IMG/VR virus record: IMGVR_UViG_3300025679_000001
Span: 64,001 to 128,000 of that record
DNA length: 64,000 nt
Direction: 5' to 3' (one strand)
Source of the DNA: a virus
The position numbers and the translations under genes were made by a program. Below are positions 5,793-12,366 of this stretch, piece by piece (position 1 is the first letter of the stretch; every line of letters begins with the position of its first letter). Under the pieces are notes generated by a model. The model was not told the DNA's origin. It saw nothing but the letters and a program-made list of their open reading frames with translations, and did no database searches.

Positions 5793-7024
5793 CAGCTTTT
5801 GCTCTTAGCGAATACACTAGTGGCCGCCGCTATGAGATCCACACTGGAGTCAATGCTACCGACTGACTTGGCGGTGTTGGTCTCGTCGTAGTACGGGCCG
5901 TCGTCTTCGAAGAAGTTTTCGAGAGCGTTGAAGCCTATTTTACCATCATCGATGAAGTCGTAGACGCTGGAGGTTTCGACGTCGCGCCTGGTGAGAACCA
6001 CTTTAATGTCGTAGACTTTATTGCTGTTATTTCTGCCGTCGCGCGCCTTAACCTCGTAAGTAAACTGTTTCTTTTCGGTGTTCACGTCTACCAGGCGCTC
6101 CTGGTTGATCTTAACGCTGTGACCGTGTTTGTCCCAGTAGATGTTCTCACTGAGCGCAAAGGGGTTCTTATAGTAGAGGGTACGGACGTCGCCGTAAGTG
6201 TCGATTGCCAGTTTTCCGTTAACGAAGATCTCGACGTCGAAGTTCGCGCGGCCGTCGGACACGTCGATGTTAAGGTGACGGATAGACTTCGTCGCCGGCT
6301 CATCGAACCTGTTCATCTCCTCGACGATGGCCTTGAGGGAGTCAAAGTTGAGCTTCTGTTGAAGGGTCGTGACCTTCACCAGGTTTTCGAGCTCGTCCTG
6401 GTTCTTGAGGTTGTCCTTGGCATAGTTGCGGACGAACGTCTCTGAAACGCCAGCGTACTCGTAGTGATAGAAGAGTCTGCCGGGGCGATTGATAAAGTTG
6501 TTGTTGAGCAGTACAACCTCGTTCACCGTGAGGATGAACAGCTTCTTGGACGGAAAGACGCCGTCGAGCAGGGAGAGGATGTGTACCTGGTGATCCCTGT
6601 CGTAGACTTTCTCGAACTCGTCGAAGATCACCACGCACGGGTGGTTGATGCTGGAGATGAAGTCGTTGAAGCTAGGACCGTAGTACTGCGCGTTCACCAA
6701 GATGGTAGGGACTTTCTCCTTAGCTAGAAGCCTGGACACCAGCTTCGCCAACATAGTCTTACCACTGCCCTTCTCTCCGGTGAGCAGGACGCCTGTAGCA
6801 GCTTTGCGATCGTTAAACGTCTTGATGAGCCTCCTCGCCCTCTCCTCTACGTCGTCGTAAATCTTCGAAGGCAGGTCGAACTGTGAGACTTCTGTCAGAA
6901 AAAACCCTTCGTCAGGGTTAAACTCTACGGCGTAGACGCACGGTGGAAGGGCCTTGCTGACGCTGACCTCGTGCCTCGAGATCTTCGTCTTCCCGTCTGA
7001 GTTGATAAAATAGGAGTTGTTCAT
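5792..7024 (-). CDS. AAA+ ATPase
   Basis: 410 aa. Walker A GEKGSGKTML near residues 84-93, Walker B VVIFDEFEK near 133-141 and a sensor-like LTVNE. The C-terminal 180 residues form a beta-rich domain without known motifs. Similar ATPases occur in large T4-like phages, where their targets are unknown. GAGG precedes the ATG closely, and tRNA-Val lies just upstream, so tRNA and mRNA probably share a transcript. Confidence 0.85.
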   Translation of the reverse strand: MNNSYFINSDGKTKISRHEVSVSKALPPCVYAVEFNPDEGFFLTEVSQFDLPSKIYDDVEERARRLIKTFNDRKAATGVLLTGEKGSGKTMLAKLVSRLLAKEKVPTILVNAQYYGPSFNDFISSINHPCVVIFDEFEKVYDRDHQVHILSLLDGVFPSKKLFILTVNEVVLLNNNFINRPGRLFYHYEYAGVSETFVRNYAKDNLKNQDELENLVKVTTLQQKLNFDSLKAIVEEMNRFDEPATKSIRHLNIDVSDGRANFDVEIFVNGKLAIDTYGDVRTLYYKNPFALSENIYWDKHGHSVKINQERLVDVNTEKKQFTYEVKARDGRNNSNKVYDIKVVLTRRDVETSSVYDFIDDGKIGFNALENFFEDDGPYYDETNTAKSVGSIDSSVDLIAAATSVFAKSKS

Positions 7025-7047
7025 AGTTCATTTCCTCATGATAAAAA

Positions 7048-7123
7048 TGGTGTTTCCCCGCGGGTTCGAACCGCGCTCTCCCGGGTGTAAACCGGACGCC
7101 TTCACCCAGCTGACCCGGGAAAC
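7048..7123 (-). tRNA. tRNA-Val (TAC)
   Basis: 76 nt with CCA. Acceptor GTTTCCC/GGGAAAC, anticodon arm TCCGG-TTTACAC-CCGGG, T arm GCGGG-TTCGAAC type. Fully canonical. Confidence 0.92.
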
Positions 7124-7139
7124 TTGTACTCTCTGCGCT

Positions 7140-7168
7140 TATTTATTTCGTCTAAGCGTCGGCGTCAA
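7140..7168 (-). promoter_or_regulatory. Dual early/late promoter for tRNA-Val and the AAA gene
   Basis: TTGACG-N17-TAAATA; the -10 lies within the late-like AATAAATAAG. Confidence 0.65.
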
Positions 7169-7538
7169 CTGGAATCTTCTTCTCCTTCTTTGCTGTCTCA
7201 AGGATCTTCTCGAACACTGAGATGTCCGTCTTGATGTCAGTCTTGATCACCTTCTGGAAGAAGTGGGCGTTCACCCAGTTCTCTGGGTTGGTGTCTCCCT
7301 TGAAGTGAATCCAGAACTGATTCTCTTCGTGGGATTTGTCTTTTAGACGATCGTCCATAGCATCAAGGGGTAAGATCTTCATGAGATCGTCTATATGAGT
7401 GACGCCGTCGATCACGTACTGCCTGCCAGAGTACTTTATCATGAACATGAGTACTTCAAACGGGCTCATCTTTTGAGCTGAGCCATTTGGTATCTTTCCG
7501 ACGACTTCGTCCCCAACTACTAGGTTACACTTCATCAT
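7152..7538 (-). CDS. Hypothetical protein, paralogue of the next gene
   Basis: 128 aa (MMKCNLVVGDEVVGKI...). Shares GDxVVxKI near the N-terminus and a W...FFQKVI motif with the adjacent 104-aa protein, so the pair looks like an old tandem duplication. GGAG precedes the ATG pair; the start overlaps the upstream stop. Function unknown. Confidence 0.7.
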   Translation of the reverse strand: MMKCNLVVGDEVVGKIPNGSAQKMSPFEVLMFMIKYSGRQYVIDGVTHIDDLMKILPLDAMDDRLKDKSHEENQFWIHFKGDTNPENWVNAHFFQKVIKTDIKTDISVFEKILETAKKEKKIPVDADA

Positions 7539-7849
7539 GCAAACTCCGTTATCTTAGTAGTGTTCCTTTTCAGTATGTCCATGAGCATTCCCATCCCCAC
7601 GTCGCTTCCTTTGTCGACTACCTTCTCGAAATAGACTGAACCGAACCAGTGGTGACCCTCGATCTCCTTGAAGCGCGCATAGACGGCGTCATCTTTGATG
7701 AGCATACAGTTGCGGTAGATCTTCTTCAGCTCGCTGACTGTGCGAACCTCACTGACCGTAAAAACGTCACCCTTGTTGAACACGCATCCTAGCTGGTCTG
7801 TGTGCGAAATCTTGCACACCACCTTGTCTCCATACTTCCAGTCGATCAT
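7535..7849 (-). CDS. Hypothetical protein
   Basis: 104 aa from ATG 7849 (MIDWKYGDKVVCKISH...), with GAGGAG 8 nt upstream. Longer frames would run into the Pth2 gene. Contains WFGSVYFEKVV resembling its neighbour. Beta-rich, SH3-like in feel; no firm family. Confidence 0.7.
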   Translation of the reverse strand: MIDWKYGDKVVCKISHTDQLGCVFNKGDVFTVSEVRTVSELKKIYRNCMLIKDDAVYARFKEIEGHHWFGSVYFEKVVDKGSDVGMGMLMDILKRNTTKITEFA

Positions 7850-7860
7850 CCGCTGTCTCC

Positions 7861-8226
7861 TCAATAAAGCTTCAAGTGCTTGAAAGTCCCGATCTCGGTG
7901 TCCCAGATCGGGCCGATTCCTATGCACGTCAATGTTGGTTCCTTAAACACTGTGCGCCCGCTGTCAACTACTTTTCCGCAAGGAATCTTCATCTGGACAC
8001 ATGCGTCGAACACCTCGTTCAGCGCGTCTTCAGAGTCAACACCGAGGACGATCTTAGCCTCGTTCCCGTCTCCCGAGAGATAGTTCTGGAGCAGCTCTGC
8101 AGGGAATGACTTAGAATGCTCAGCCTTAAGTATCATCCTCACGGCGGCGTGACCGACCTGAGCTGCCAACTTTCCGGGAGGCATTTCAAGGTCGCGCCTG
8201 GCGACTATGTACATCCTACTGCTCAT
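7861..8226 (-). CDS. pth2: Peptidyl-tRNA hydrolase 2 (Pth2) family
   Basis: 121 aa, the usual size of Pth2. The N-terminus has VARRDLEMPPGKLAAQVGHA, matching the Pth2 DLxMxxGKxAAQxxHA signature with the catalytic Lys, and the C-terminus has VVDSGRT...PTLTCIGIGP...LKLY, matching DAGRTQ...T.laigP...LkLl. Pth2 frees peptidyl-tRNA and is the archaeal/eukaryotic type, not the usual bacterial Pth1. In this tRNA-rich phage it probably recycles stalled peptidyl-tRNAs. It overlaps the upstream DUF4031 gene by 4 nt. Confidence 0.88.
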   Translation of the reverse strand: MSSRMYIVARRDLEMPPGKLAAQVGHAAVRMILKAEHSKSFPAELLQNYLSGDGNEAKIVLGVDSEDALNEVFDACVQMKIPCGKVVDSGRTVFKEPTLTCIGIGPIWDTEIGTFKHLKLY

Positions 8227-8441
8227 TTTTCTCTAGCCCCTCGCGATACAGCGACTGCTCTCCACTCCTCGCTGAGGTCATAGTGGGGAACACCCTTCCT
8301 CGACTTCTCGAACCAGCACTTCTTAACACCGATCGAGAGAGCGAAGTCGTGGAGCTCATCGACGCTGTCAGCAGTGAGGTGACAGTACTTCTTGCGACCG
8401 TTAGGTCGTCGGTGTATAGCTGCGTCGACATAAGTAGTCAT
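8223..8441 (-). CDS. DUF4031 protein
   Basis: 72 aa. YVDAAIHRRPNGRKKYCHLTAD, DELHDFALSIG, KCWFEKS and PHYDLSEEWR follow the DUF4031 pattern, common in phages and bacteria with no assigned function. Coupled by ATGA to the Pth2 gene. Confidence 0.8.
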   Translation of the reverse strand: MTTYVDAAIHRRPNGRKKYCHLTADSVDELHDFALSIGVKKCWFEKSRKGVPHYDLSEEWRAVAVSRGAREK

Positions 8442-8444
8442 GAT

Positions 8445-8897
8445 TTAGTGCTTCGTGTCGGCGATCTTCTTCACGTTCTCCTGAATTAACTTCATGAGGT
8501 CTTCGGCGCTAGTGATGTTAGTGGCGTCGATGTGCACCACTTTGACATTTTCATCTTTCGACGTTCCTTTTGGTTTCTTAACTATCCCGGCGAGAACGTC
8601 TCTGATGGCGTTAATATCTTTGTTGATCTCTTTAGTGGATTTCGCAGCGTGTATCGACTGTTGAACCTTTTCAGCGTGAAGGTCGAGTACCTCTGCGATG
8701 AACGGGGCTTCTTTCTCGTGTTGAACCGCAGCCTTAGACATGAAGAGAAGAATACCGTCGAGCAGCTCCGACGCGCACTGCATGTGCTTGCGGAGATCGC
8801 TCTCGGACCCGCTCTCAGCCTTGAGAACGTCTAAAGCTCTATCGTGGAGACGGGTCATGTCGTCCATACTAGCAACAACTTTCTTGATGTTTACCAT
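8445..8897 (-). CDS. Hypothetical early protein, helical
   Basis: 150 aa (MVNIKKVVASMDDMTRLHD...). Predominantly helical with Lys/Glu-rich stretches and no membrane segments. First gene of the 8.9-7.5 kb operon that also encodes Pth2; early promoter at 8926-8954. Not recognised. Confidence 0.7.
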   Translation of the reverse strand: MVNIKKVVASMDDMTRLHDRALDVLKAESGSESDLRKHMQCASELLDGILLFMSKAAVQHEKEAPFIAEVLDLHAEKVQQSIHAAKSTKEINKDINAIRDVLAGIVKKPKGTSKDENVKVVHIDATNITSAEDLMKLIQENVKKIADTKH

Positions 8898-8925
8898 CCG
8901 TAGTCTCCTAAGTTTTCTAGAGACC

Positions 8926-8954
8926 TACATACACCAGTCTTCTCTAAGTGTCAA
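8926..8954 (-). promoter_or_regulatory. Early promoter of the Pth2 operon
   Basis: TTGACA-N17-TATGTA on the minus strand, divergent from the plus-strand nucleotidyltransferase gene. Confidence 0.75.
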
Positions 8955-8957
8955 ATG

Positions 8958-8968
8958 CTAAATAAACG
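8958..8968 (+). promoter_or_regulatory. Late-like motif CTAAATAAACG
   Basis: Same GCTAAATAAACG string as before the DUF1127 gene (2152-2164). It ends directly at the ATG of the next gene, so the transcript would be nearly leaderless. Confidence 0.45.
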
Positions 8969-9661
8969 ATGATCAGCACTTTTCTAGACTTTATGACTGA
9001 GAACTTTCGCTTTACGCTGAAGTATCACGAGAGGTTGAACCCGAAGCTCTGGAGCAAGAGAGGGTGGCTGAAGGACGACGTTCACGAGAAGCTGCTGACC
9101 CAGGCTGACGGTTTCATCGCCTTTTGCGAGATTCCAGAGAATCAGGTCAAGGACGTAGTGATCACCGGCGGGAACGTAAACTACAACTACACCAAGTTCA
9201 GCGACGTCGACGTTCACGTTCTAGTAGACATGAAGGGACTGGACTCCGAGGAACTCTATGACAAGAAGGTCGCCTGGAAGAACGAGCACGACGACGTCGT
9301 CGAGGGCTATCCCGTCGAGATGTACGCCGGCGACGCTTCCGAGGAGCACCCGAAAGGGCAGGGCTTCTTCTCCATCAAGAATAGTAGATGGGTCGAGTAC
9401 CCGAATCACATGGACCGGGTCGACGCGCTGGAGGACAGGTTCGTGATCGAGAAGATCCAGCACGCCATCCACTTCATCAGGTTCCTGGTCAGCAAAGGCA
9501 CGCTGGACGAGATCGAGGACTACAAGCACAAGCTTTTCCAAGCGAGGTCCTCTGGGCTGCACGACGGCGGCGAGTTCTCCCCGGAGAACGTGATGTACAA
9601 GGAGCTGCGCAACCGCGGCTGGATCGACAAGCTCAACGCCAAGTATCACTCCCTGAAGTAG
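8969..9661 (+). CDS. Nucleotidyltransferase (Pol-beta fold)
   Basis: 230 aa. TGGNVNYNYTKFSDVDVHVLVD has the G-G/S, then D-x-D layout of the Pol-beta nucleotidyltransferase superfamily, with further acidic residues around VEMYAGDASE. It may transfer nucleotides to RNA, small molecules or protein; the substrate cannot be read. The ATG has no SD and follows the promoter-like CTAAATA by only a few nt, so leaderless initiation is possible. Plus strand, convergent with the DUF6891 gene (stop codons adjoining). Confidence 0.75.
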   Translation: MISTFLDFMTENFRFTLKYHERLNPKLWSKRGWLKDDVHEKLLTQADGFIAFCEIPENQVKDVVITGGNVNYNYTKFSDVDVHVLVDMKGLDSEELYDKKVAWKNEHDDVVEGYPVEMYAGDASEEHPKGQGFFSIKNSRWVEYPNHMDRVDALEDRFVIEKIQHAIHFIRFLVSKGTLDEIEDYKHKLFQARSSGLHDGGEFSPENVMYKELRNRGWIDKLNAKYHSLK

Positions 9662-9946
9662 TTAATTCAGGTCGATCTTGATGCGCTGCTGTTCCGTTCC
9701 GTTCCAGTCGGTGGAGACGCCACACTCGTTCAAGACCTTAACGATCTCACTTCCGTCACCGCCCCAGCTCAGGTTGCACTTTCTATTGCGATCAAGCCGT
9801 TCGGCATCTTGCTTGTGGTAGAAGACGAACTTCTCAGTTCCTTCAGGAAGCGCGGCCAATGCGCAGCTGCTGCAGCACCAGAAGCGCTGCTTAGCGGCGT
9901 ACCCCTTCTTACGGAGCTCGCGAAATGCTTTGTTTAAGTTTGTCAT
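9662..9946 (-). CDS. DUF6891-like protein
   Basis: 94 aa from ATG 9946 (MTNLNKAFRELRKKGY), GGAGG 7 nt upstream. KQRFWCCSSC, FVFYHKQD, LSWGGDGSEI and a C-terminal DWNGTEQQRIKI match the DUF6891 pattern of bacterial proteins. The CC..C cluster suggests metal binding. The early promoter is at 9972-10000. Confidence 0.7.
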   Translation of the reverse strand: MTNLNKAFRELRKKGYAAKQRFWCCSSCALAALPEGTEKFVFYHKQDAERLDRNRKCNLSWGGDGSEIVKVLNECGVSTDWNGTEQQRIKIDLN

Positions 9947-9971
9947 GATAGTTCCTCCAATTGTGATTCTA

Positions 9972-10000
9972 GATCTACCACAATGTGAAGAAGATGTCAA
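9972..10000 (-). promoter_or_regulatory. Early promoter of the DUF6891 gene
   Basis: TTGACA-N17-TAGATC, followed by the shared AGAATCACAATTGGAGGAAC leader. Confidence 0.8.
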
Positions 10001-10004
10001 CCGT

Positions 10005-10142
10005 CTTTGGAGATGATCGTAGGGCTCGCAAAGCCCCTTGAGAGATGCAGCTCTCGTACTCACCGTGCACTGATGAGGTGCCATGTTCCGTGTCCATACG
10101 TTGCAATTGACGCTAAGGATCACGGAACGCTTGCACTACGAC
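10005..10142 (-). ncRNA. Candidate small RNA between two early promoters
   Basis: About 138 nt downstream of a clear promoter (10149-10177), with no convincing start codon/SD. Minus-strand hairpins: GTTCCGTG/CACGGAAC, GAGAG-CTGCAT-CTCTC and GGGCT-TTGCG-AGCCC. It may be an sRNA or a structured leader for the DUF6891 gene. Confidence 0.4.
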
Positions 10143-10148
10143 TATTAG

Positions 10149-10177
10149 ACACTAACCCAATTTCTCGGAAGTGTCAA
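10149..10177 (-). promoter_or_regulatory. Early-type promoter with no gene directly after it
   Basis: TTGACA-N17-TAGTGT on the minus strand, just 3' of tRNA-His. Confidence 0.7.
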
Positions 10178-10185
10178 CTGCTAAA

Positions 10186-10260
10186 TGGTACAGACTGTTG
10201 GATTCGAACCAACGCTTAGTGACTCACAATCACCCGTGCTACCGTTACACCACAGTCTGC
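10186..10260 (-). tRNA. tRNA-His (GTG)
   Basis: 75 nt with CCA. His-like D arm (GTGGTGTAACGGTAGCAC), anticodon loop TTGTGAG, T loop TTCGAAT, acceptor GCAGACT/AGTCTGT. Confidence 0.92.
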
Positions 10261-10266
10261 TTATTA

Positions 10267-10331
10267 TGGTCCCCGGGATCCCATCGCAAGGATCACTCAA
10301 CTGCATCGCCGTGAGCCCGCTCGGCTCGGGG
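10267..10331 (-). pseudogene. Degenerate tRNA-like element
   Basis: 65 nt ending in CCA with a 6/7-paired acceptor (CCCCGAG/CCCGGGG), a D-like arm GAGC/GCTC and a T-like hairpin GATCC-TTGCGATG-GGATC. No regular anticodon arm is found. Probably a decayed tRNA gene spaced like its neighbours. Confidence 0.4.
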
Positions 10332-10338
10332 TTATAAG

Positions 10339-10413
10339 TGGTGCCCGCAAGAGGAATCAAACCTCTCTCTGATGCTTACGAGGCAACTGCATCGTCGCCA
10401 ATGCTTTGCGGGC
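10339..10413 (-). tRNA. tRNA-Thr (CGT)
   Basis: 75 nt with CCA. Acceptor GCCCGCA/TGCGGGC, D stem GCAT/ATGC, anticodon loop CTCGTAA. The T loop TTTGATT has T instead of C56. Confidence 0.85.
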
Positions 10414-10419
10414 ATAGAT

Positions 10420-10497
10420 TGGTCAGCGTGGTTGGATTCGAACCAACGTTCAAGGATTCCGAGTCCTTGGGATGAAACCAGACTCTCGTACACGCTG
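10420..10497 (-). tRNA. tRNA-Pro (CGG)
   Basis: 78 nt with CCA. Acceptor CAGCGTG/CACGCTG, anticodon arm AAGGA-CTCGGAA-TCCTT perfect, T arm GTTGG-TTCGAAT-CCAAC. The D arm is irregular. Confidence 0.8.
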
Positions 10498-10505
10498 TTA
10501 TTCTT

Positions 10506-10579
10506 TGGCCCACGCACAAGGGAATTGAACCCAAGTCTCCAGTCGTACCGCTGTCGCTCTACCGTCGAGCTCTGCGTGG
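10506..10579 (-). tRNA. tRNA, anticodon probably ACG (Arg)
   Basis: 74 nt with G73-CCA. Acceptor CCACGCA/TGCGTGG and D arm GCTC-GACGGTA-GAGC are good, but the anticodon region (CAGCGGTACGACTG) pairs only CAG/CTG. The loop boundaries, and so the ACG reading, are tentative. Confidence 0.55.
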
Positions 10580-10586
10580 ATAAAAT

Positions 10587-10660
10587 TGGTAGTCAGTAAG
10601 AGAATCGAACTCTTGTTTCACGCCTATCAAGCGCATGCCCTGCCATTGGACGAACCGACA
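10587..10660 (-). tRNA. tRNA-Ile (GAT)
   Basis: 74 nt with CCA. D arm GTCC-AATGGCA-GGGC, anticodon arm TGCGC-TTGATAG-GCGTG, T arm AAGAG-TTCGATT-CTCTT. T1-T72 mismatch in the acceptor. Confidence 0.8.
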
Positions 10661-10669
10661 TCATAGAGT

Positions 10670-10854
10670 ATAGGTCACCTGGGAATCGAACCCAGTAGGC
10701 GGATCAGGCCTGTCTCCAATCAACTTCACCCTCGGTCCTGAGCACCACACCAGCGGGCGTGGAGGACGGGTATCGATCCCGTCGGTCTTGCGTCCTAGCA
10801 CCTCGGGTTCCTACCCCTCGGCCCGGGGATCGAACCCCGGAGTATGTGACCTAT
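10670..10854 (-). ncRNA. 185-nt structured element with tRNA-like ends
   Basis: A perfect 9-bp helix ATAGGTCAC/GTGACCTAT closes a region with a T arm CTGGG-TTCGATT-CCCAG in tRNA position next to the 3' strand, and two more T-arm-like hairpins (CCGGGG-TTCGAT-CCCCGG, GACGGG-ATCGAT-ACCCGTC). The inner helix GGGC/GCCC plus GAGG/CCTC suggests a second domain. No standard cloverleaf or intron boundary is evident. Confidence 0.45.
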
Positions 10855-10856
10855 GT

Positions 10857-10931
10857 TGGCGCTACGGACGGGAGTCGAACCCGCTTCCTTCCGGTTGACA
10901 ACCGGGTGCTCTACCGTTGAGCTTCCGAAGC
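10857..10931 (-). tRNA. tRNA-Asp (GTC)
   Basis: 75 nt with G73-CCA. D arm GCTC-AACGGTA-GAGC, anticodon loop TTGTCAA, T arm GCGGG-TTCGACT-CCCGT. One T-T acceptor mismatch. Confidence 0.88.
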
Positions 10932-10937
10932 ACGTAG

Positions 10938-11013
10938 TGGTGTCCGCTCTTGGACTCGAACCAAGATCTCTGGTTTTTCGGGCCAGCGCTAAGACCTCAT
11001 CAGCTAAGCGGAC
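10938..11013 (-). tRNA. tRNA-Phe (GAA) with C33
   Basis: 76 nt with CCA. Acceptor GTCCGCT/AGCGGAC, anticodon loop CCGAAAA on stem CTGG/CCAG. Position 33 is C rather than the near-universal U. Confidence 0.8.
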
Positions 11014-11018
11014 TAATT

Positions 11019-11094
11019 TGGTAAACCCAATCGGATTCGAACCGATGTCTCAAGGATTAAGAGTCCTGCGCCTTCACCACTGGGCCATGGGTCT
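11019..11094 (-). tRNA. tRNA-Lys (CTT)
   Basis: 76 nt with CCA. Anticodon loop CTCTTAA, T arm ATCGG-TTCGAAT-CCGAT, acceptor AGACCCA/TGGGTTT. Confidence 0.9.
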
Positions 11095-11119
11095 ATAGTG
11101 AAACTGTCTCCTTCTAGGA

Positions 11120-11193
11120 TGGTGCCGGCACAGCGAATCAAACGCTGGTCTGTCCCGTACCAAGGGACTGTACTATCACTGTACTATGCCGAC
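11120..11193 (-). tRNA. tRNA-Thr (GGT)
   Basis: 74 nt with CCA. Perfect anticodon arm GTCCC-TTGGTAC-GGGAC. D loop AGTGATA lacks GG and T loop TTTGATT lacks C56, as in the 3322 tRNA. Confidence 0.85.
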
Positions 11194-11200
11194 TTTATTA

Positions 11201-11284
11201 TGGGATGCACTACGCCTTGACCAGATGAGCGTACGCCGGGATTCATTGTGCGGTATGGAACCGCGTCCGACCTGACTAGTGCAT
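11201..11284 (-). pseudogene. tRNA-like element with CCA end
   Basis: 84 nt. Acceptor ATGCACT/AGTGCAT is perfect and followed by C-CCA. D-like GTC-AGGTCG-GAC and hairpin GCGG-TTCCATA-CCGC (CCA reading) are present, but there is no TTC-type T arm. Probably degenerate. Confidence 0.4.
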
Positions 11285-11290
11285 GTAACG

Positions 11291-11320
11291 AAAAAACCCC
11301 GGAACTTTCGTCCCGGGGTT
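11291..11320 (-). terminator. Rho-independent terminator upstream of the tRNA block
   Basis: The minus strand has CCGGGG-type arms (CCCCGG/CCGGGG) with a GA-CGAAAGTT loop, then TTTTTT. It closes the 11436 transcript just before the tRNA block. Confidence 0.8.
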
Positions 11321-11330
11321 CTTGTTCGAC

Positions 11331-11356
11331 GGTGAGGTTTTTAGCTTTACCTCACC
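11331..11356 (-). other. Perfect 8-bp hairpin at the end of the 29-aa ORF
   Basis: GGTGAGGT-AAAGCTAAAA-ACCTCACC on the minus strand; the stop codon of the small ORF lies in its loop side. It may stabilise the transcript end before the terminator. Confidence 0.45.
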
Positions 11357-11436
11357 TTGACCAACAGAAACCCAGGACTCGCCGTTGGATCTGTATGATC
11401 CTTCGGGGTCTTGCTAATGGGTTTAAAGTTAATCAT
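11347..11436 (-). CDS. Possible 29-aa protein
   Basis: MINFKPISKTPKDHTD..., with AAGGA 8 nt before the ATG, directly downstream of a strong promoter (11458-11486) and followed by a terminator. The tight promoter-SD-ORF-terminator layout argues for expression, either as a microprotein or as a small RNA. Confidence 0.45.
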   Translation of the reverse strand: MINFKPISKTPKDHTDPTASPGFLLVKVR

Positions 11437-11457
11437 ATTCTTGTTCCTTATAGTAGC

Positions 11458-11486
11458 TATTTAGGCTGCAATGCTGGCGATGTCAA
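11458..11486 (-). promoter_or_regulatory. Promoter of the 29-aa ORF
   Basis: TTGACA-N17-TAAATA, overlapping the stop of the upstream gene. Confidence 0.7.
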
Positions 11487-11910
11487 CTGTTTTTTTGCTA
11501 ATCTTTAACTTTTTTTCGCGGACCTTGCCGGTGGACTCCATCCACGTCTCGATCTGCTTGAGGACGTCGTTGAACTTCGCTCCGTAGTTGCCGCCGTACT
11601 TGTGAACGATCTGGGCGATCCTGTTAGGGTTCGCTGGGTTACCGGCGAGAGGCTGCTCGATCTTAGAGTAGGGGTAGCTCTTCAGGTACCCGTAGGCGAT
11701 GAGAGCGCTTCGTGCTTCTGAGGCTACGTCGTTCTTCCGGTGCTCGTAGAGTCCGAGGCGGATAGCAGCTCCTGTCTCGGTAACAGTCTGTCGCTCCCAT
11801 TCTCCGGTGCGCCTGTTCCATCGCTTGGACTTGAACTTCTTCTCCTCCTTGCGGATGATGCGGGTCTCGGCGGCGAGCGACATGATCTTAATCTTGATAT
11901 ACGTACGCAT
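11461..11910 (-). CDS. Hypothetical basic protein
   Basis: 149 aa (MRTYIKIKIMSLAAE...), Lys/Arg-rich, with RNRRTGEWERQTVTETG-like turns and AYGYLKSYPYSKIEQPLAG. AGGAG lies 8 nt before the ATG. A nucleic-acid-binding role is possible from the charge; no family is recognised. Confidence 0.65.
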   Translation of the reverse strand: MRTYIKIKIMSLAAETRIIRKEEKKFKSKRWNRRTGEWERQTVTETGAAIRLGLYEHRKNDVASEARSALIAYGYLKSYPYSKIEQPLAGNPANPNRIAQIVHKYGGNYGAKFNDVLKQIETWMESTGKVREKKLKISKKTVDIASIAA

Positions 11911-12024
11911 AGGTTTCTCCTTTTAATGCGCTTCTAGTTCATTACTACGTTAGTTCCAATAGAAGCGGAAGGAGGACCTGTTGCCTCGTATTCAATATGT
12001 GTTGAAAAGGTTTTTCATACCTTC

Positions 12025-12053
12025 TATTTAGGCCATCTTCGGTTGATTGTCAA
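12025..12053 (-). promoter_or_regulatory. Promoter with TAAATA -10
   Basis: TTGACA-N17-TAAATA within the last codons of the 12028 gene, about 110 nt upstream of the 11910 start. Confidence 0.65.
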
Positions 12054-12366
12054 CAGCCTCTTCGGCATAATCTTCGTCGGTGTACCAGCGAGCGTGCTCG
12101 TAATTCCAGTGGCGCCCGTCGTAGATCTTGATGTTGAAGAAGAACCATAGCACATGCAGCATGAAGCCGAGGCCCCCGTGGTCCACGCCGATCCACTGGG
12201 TATCGACCTCCACCTCAAAGAGGACGCTGGGCTTGAACAGGGAGATCTGGACCTCGAGACTCTTATTCTTCGTGATCCACCACGTCCTATAGAAGATGTC
12301 ACTCGACGACCGGACACCTTTGAACTTGTACCACGGGTTCAGGACTCTAAGTCTAGCCCAGATCAC
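12028..12366 (-). CDS. Hypothetical aromatic-rich protein
   Basis: 112 aa (MIWARLRVLNPWYKF...), rich in Trp/Phe/Tyr, with one possible transmembrane or amphipathic segment (GGLGFMLHVLWFFFNIKIY). Overlaps the preceding gene by 4 nt. Function unknown. Confidence 0.65.
   Translation of the reverse strand: MIWARLRVLNPWYKFKGVRSSSDIFYRTWWITKNKSLEVQISLFKPSVLFEVEVDTQWIGVDHGGLGFMLHVLWFFFNIKIYDGRHWNYEHARWYTDEDYAEEAVDNQPKMA

Noticed and set aside
10372-11098. Plus-strand ORFs in the second tRNA cluster
   Set aside because: Their residues are antisense tRNA translations; no ribosome sites.
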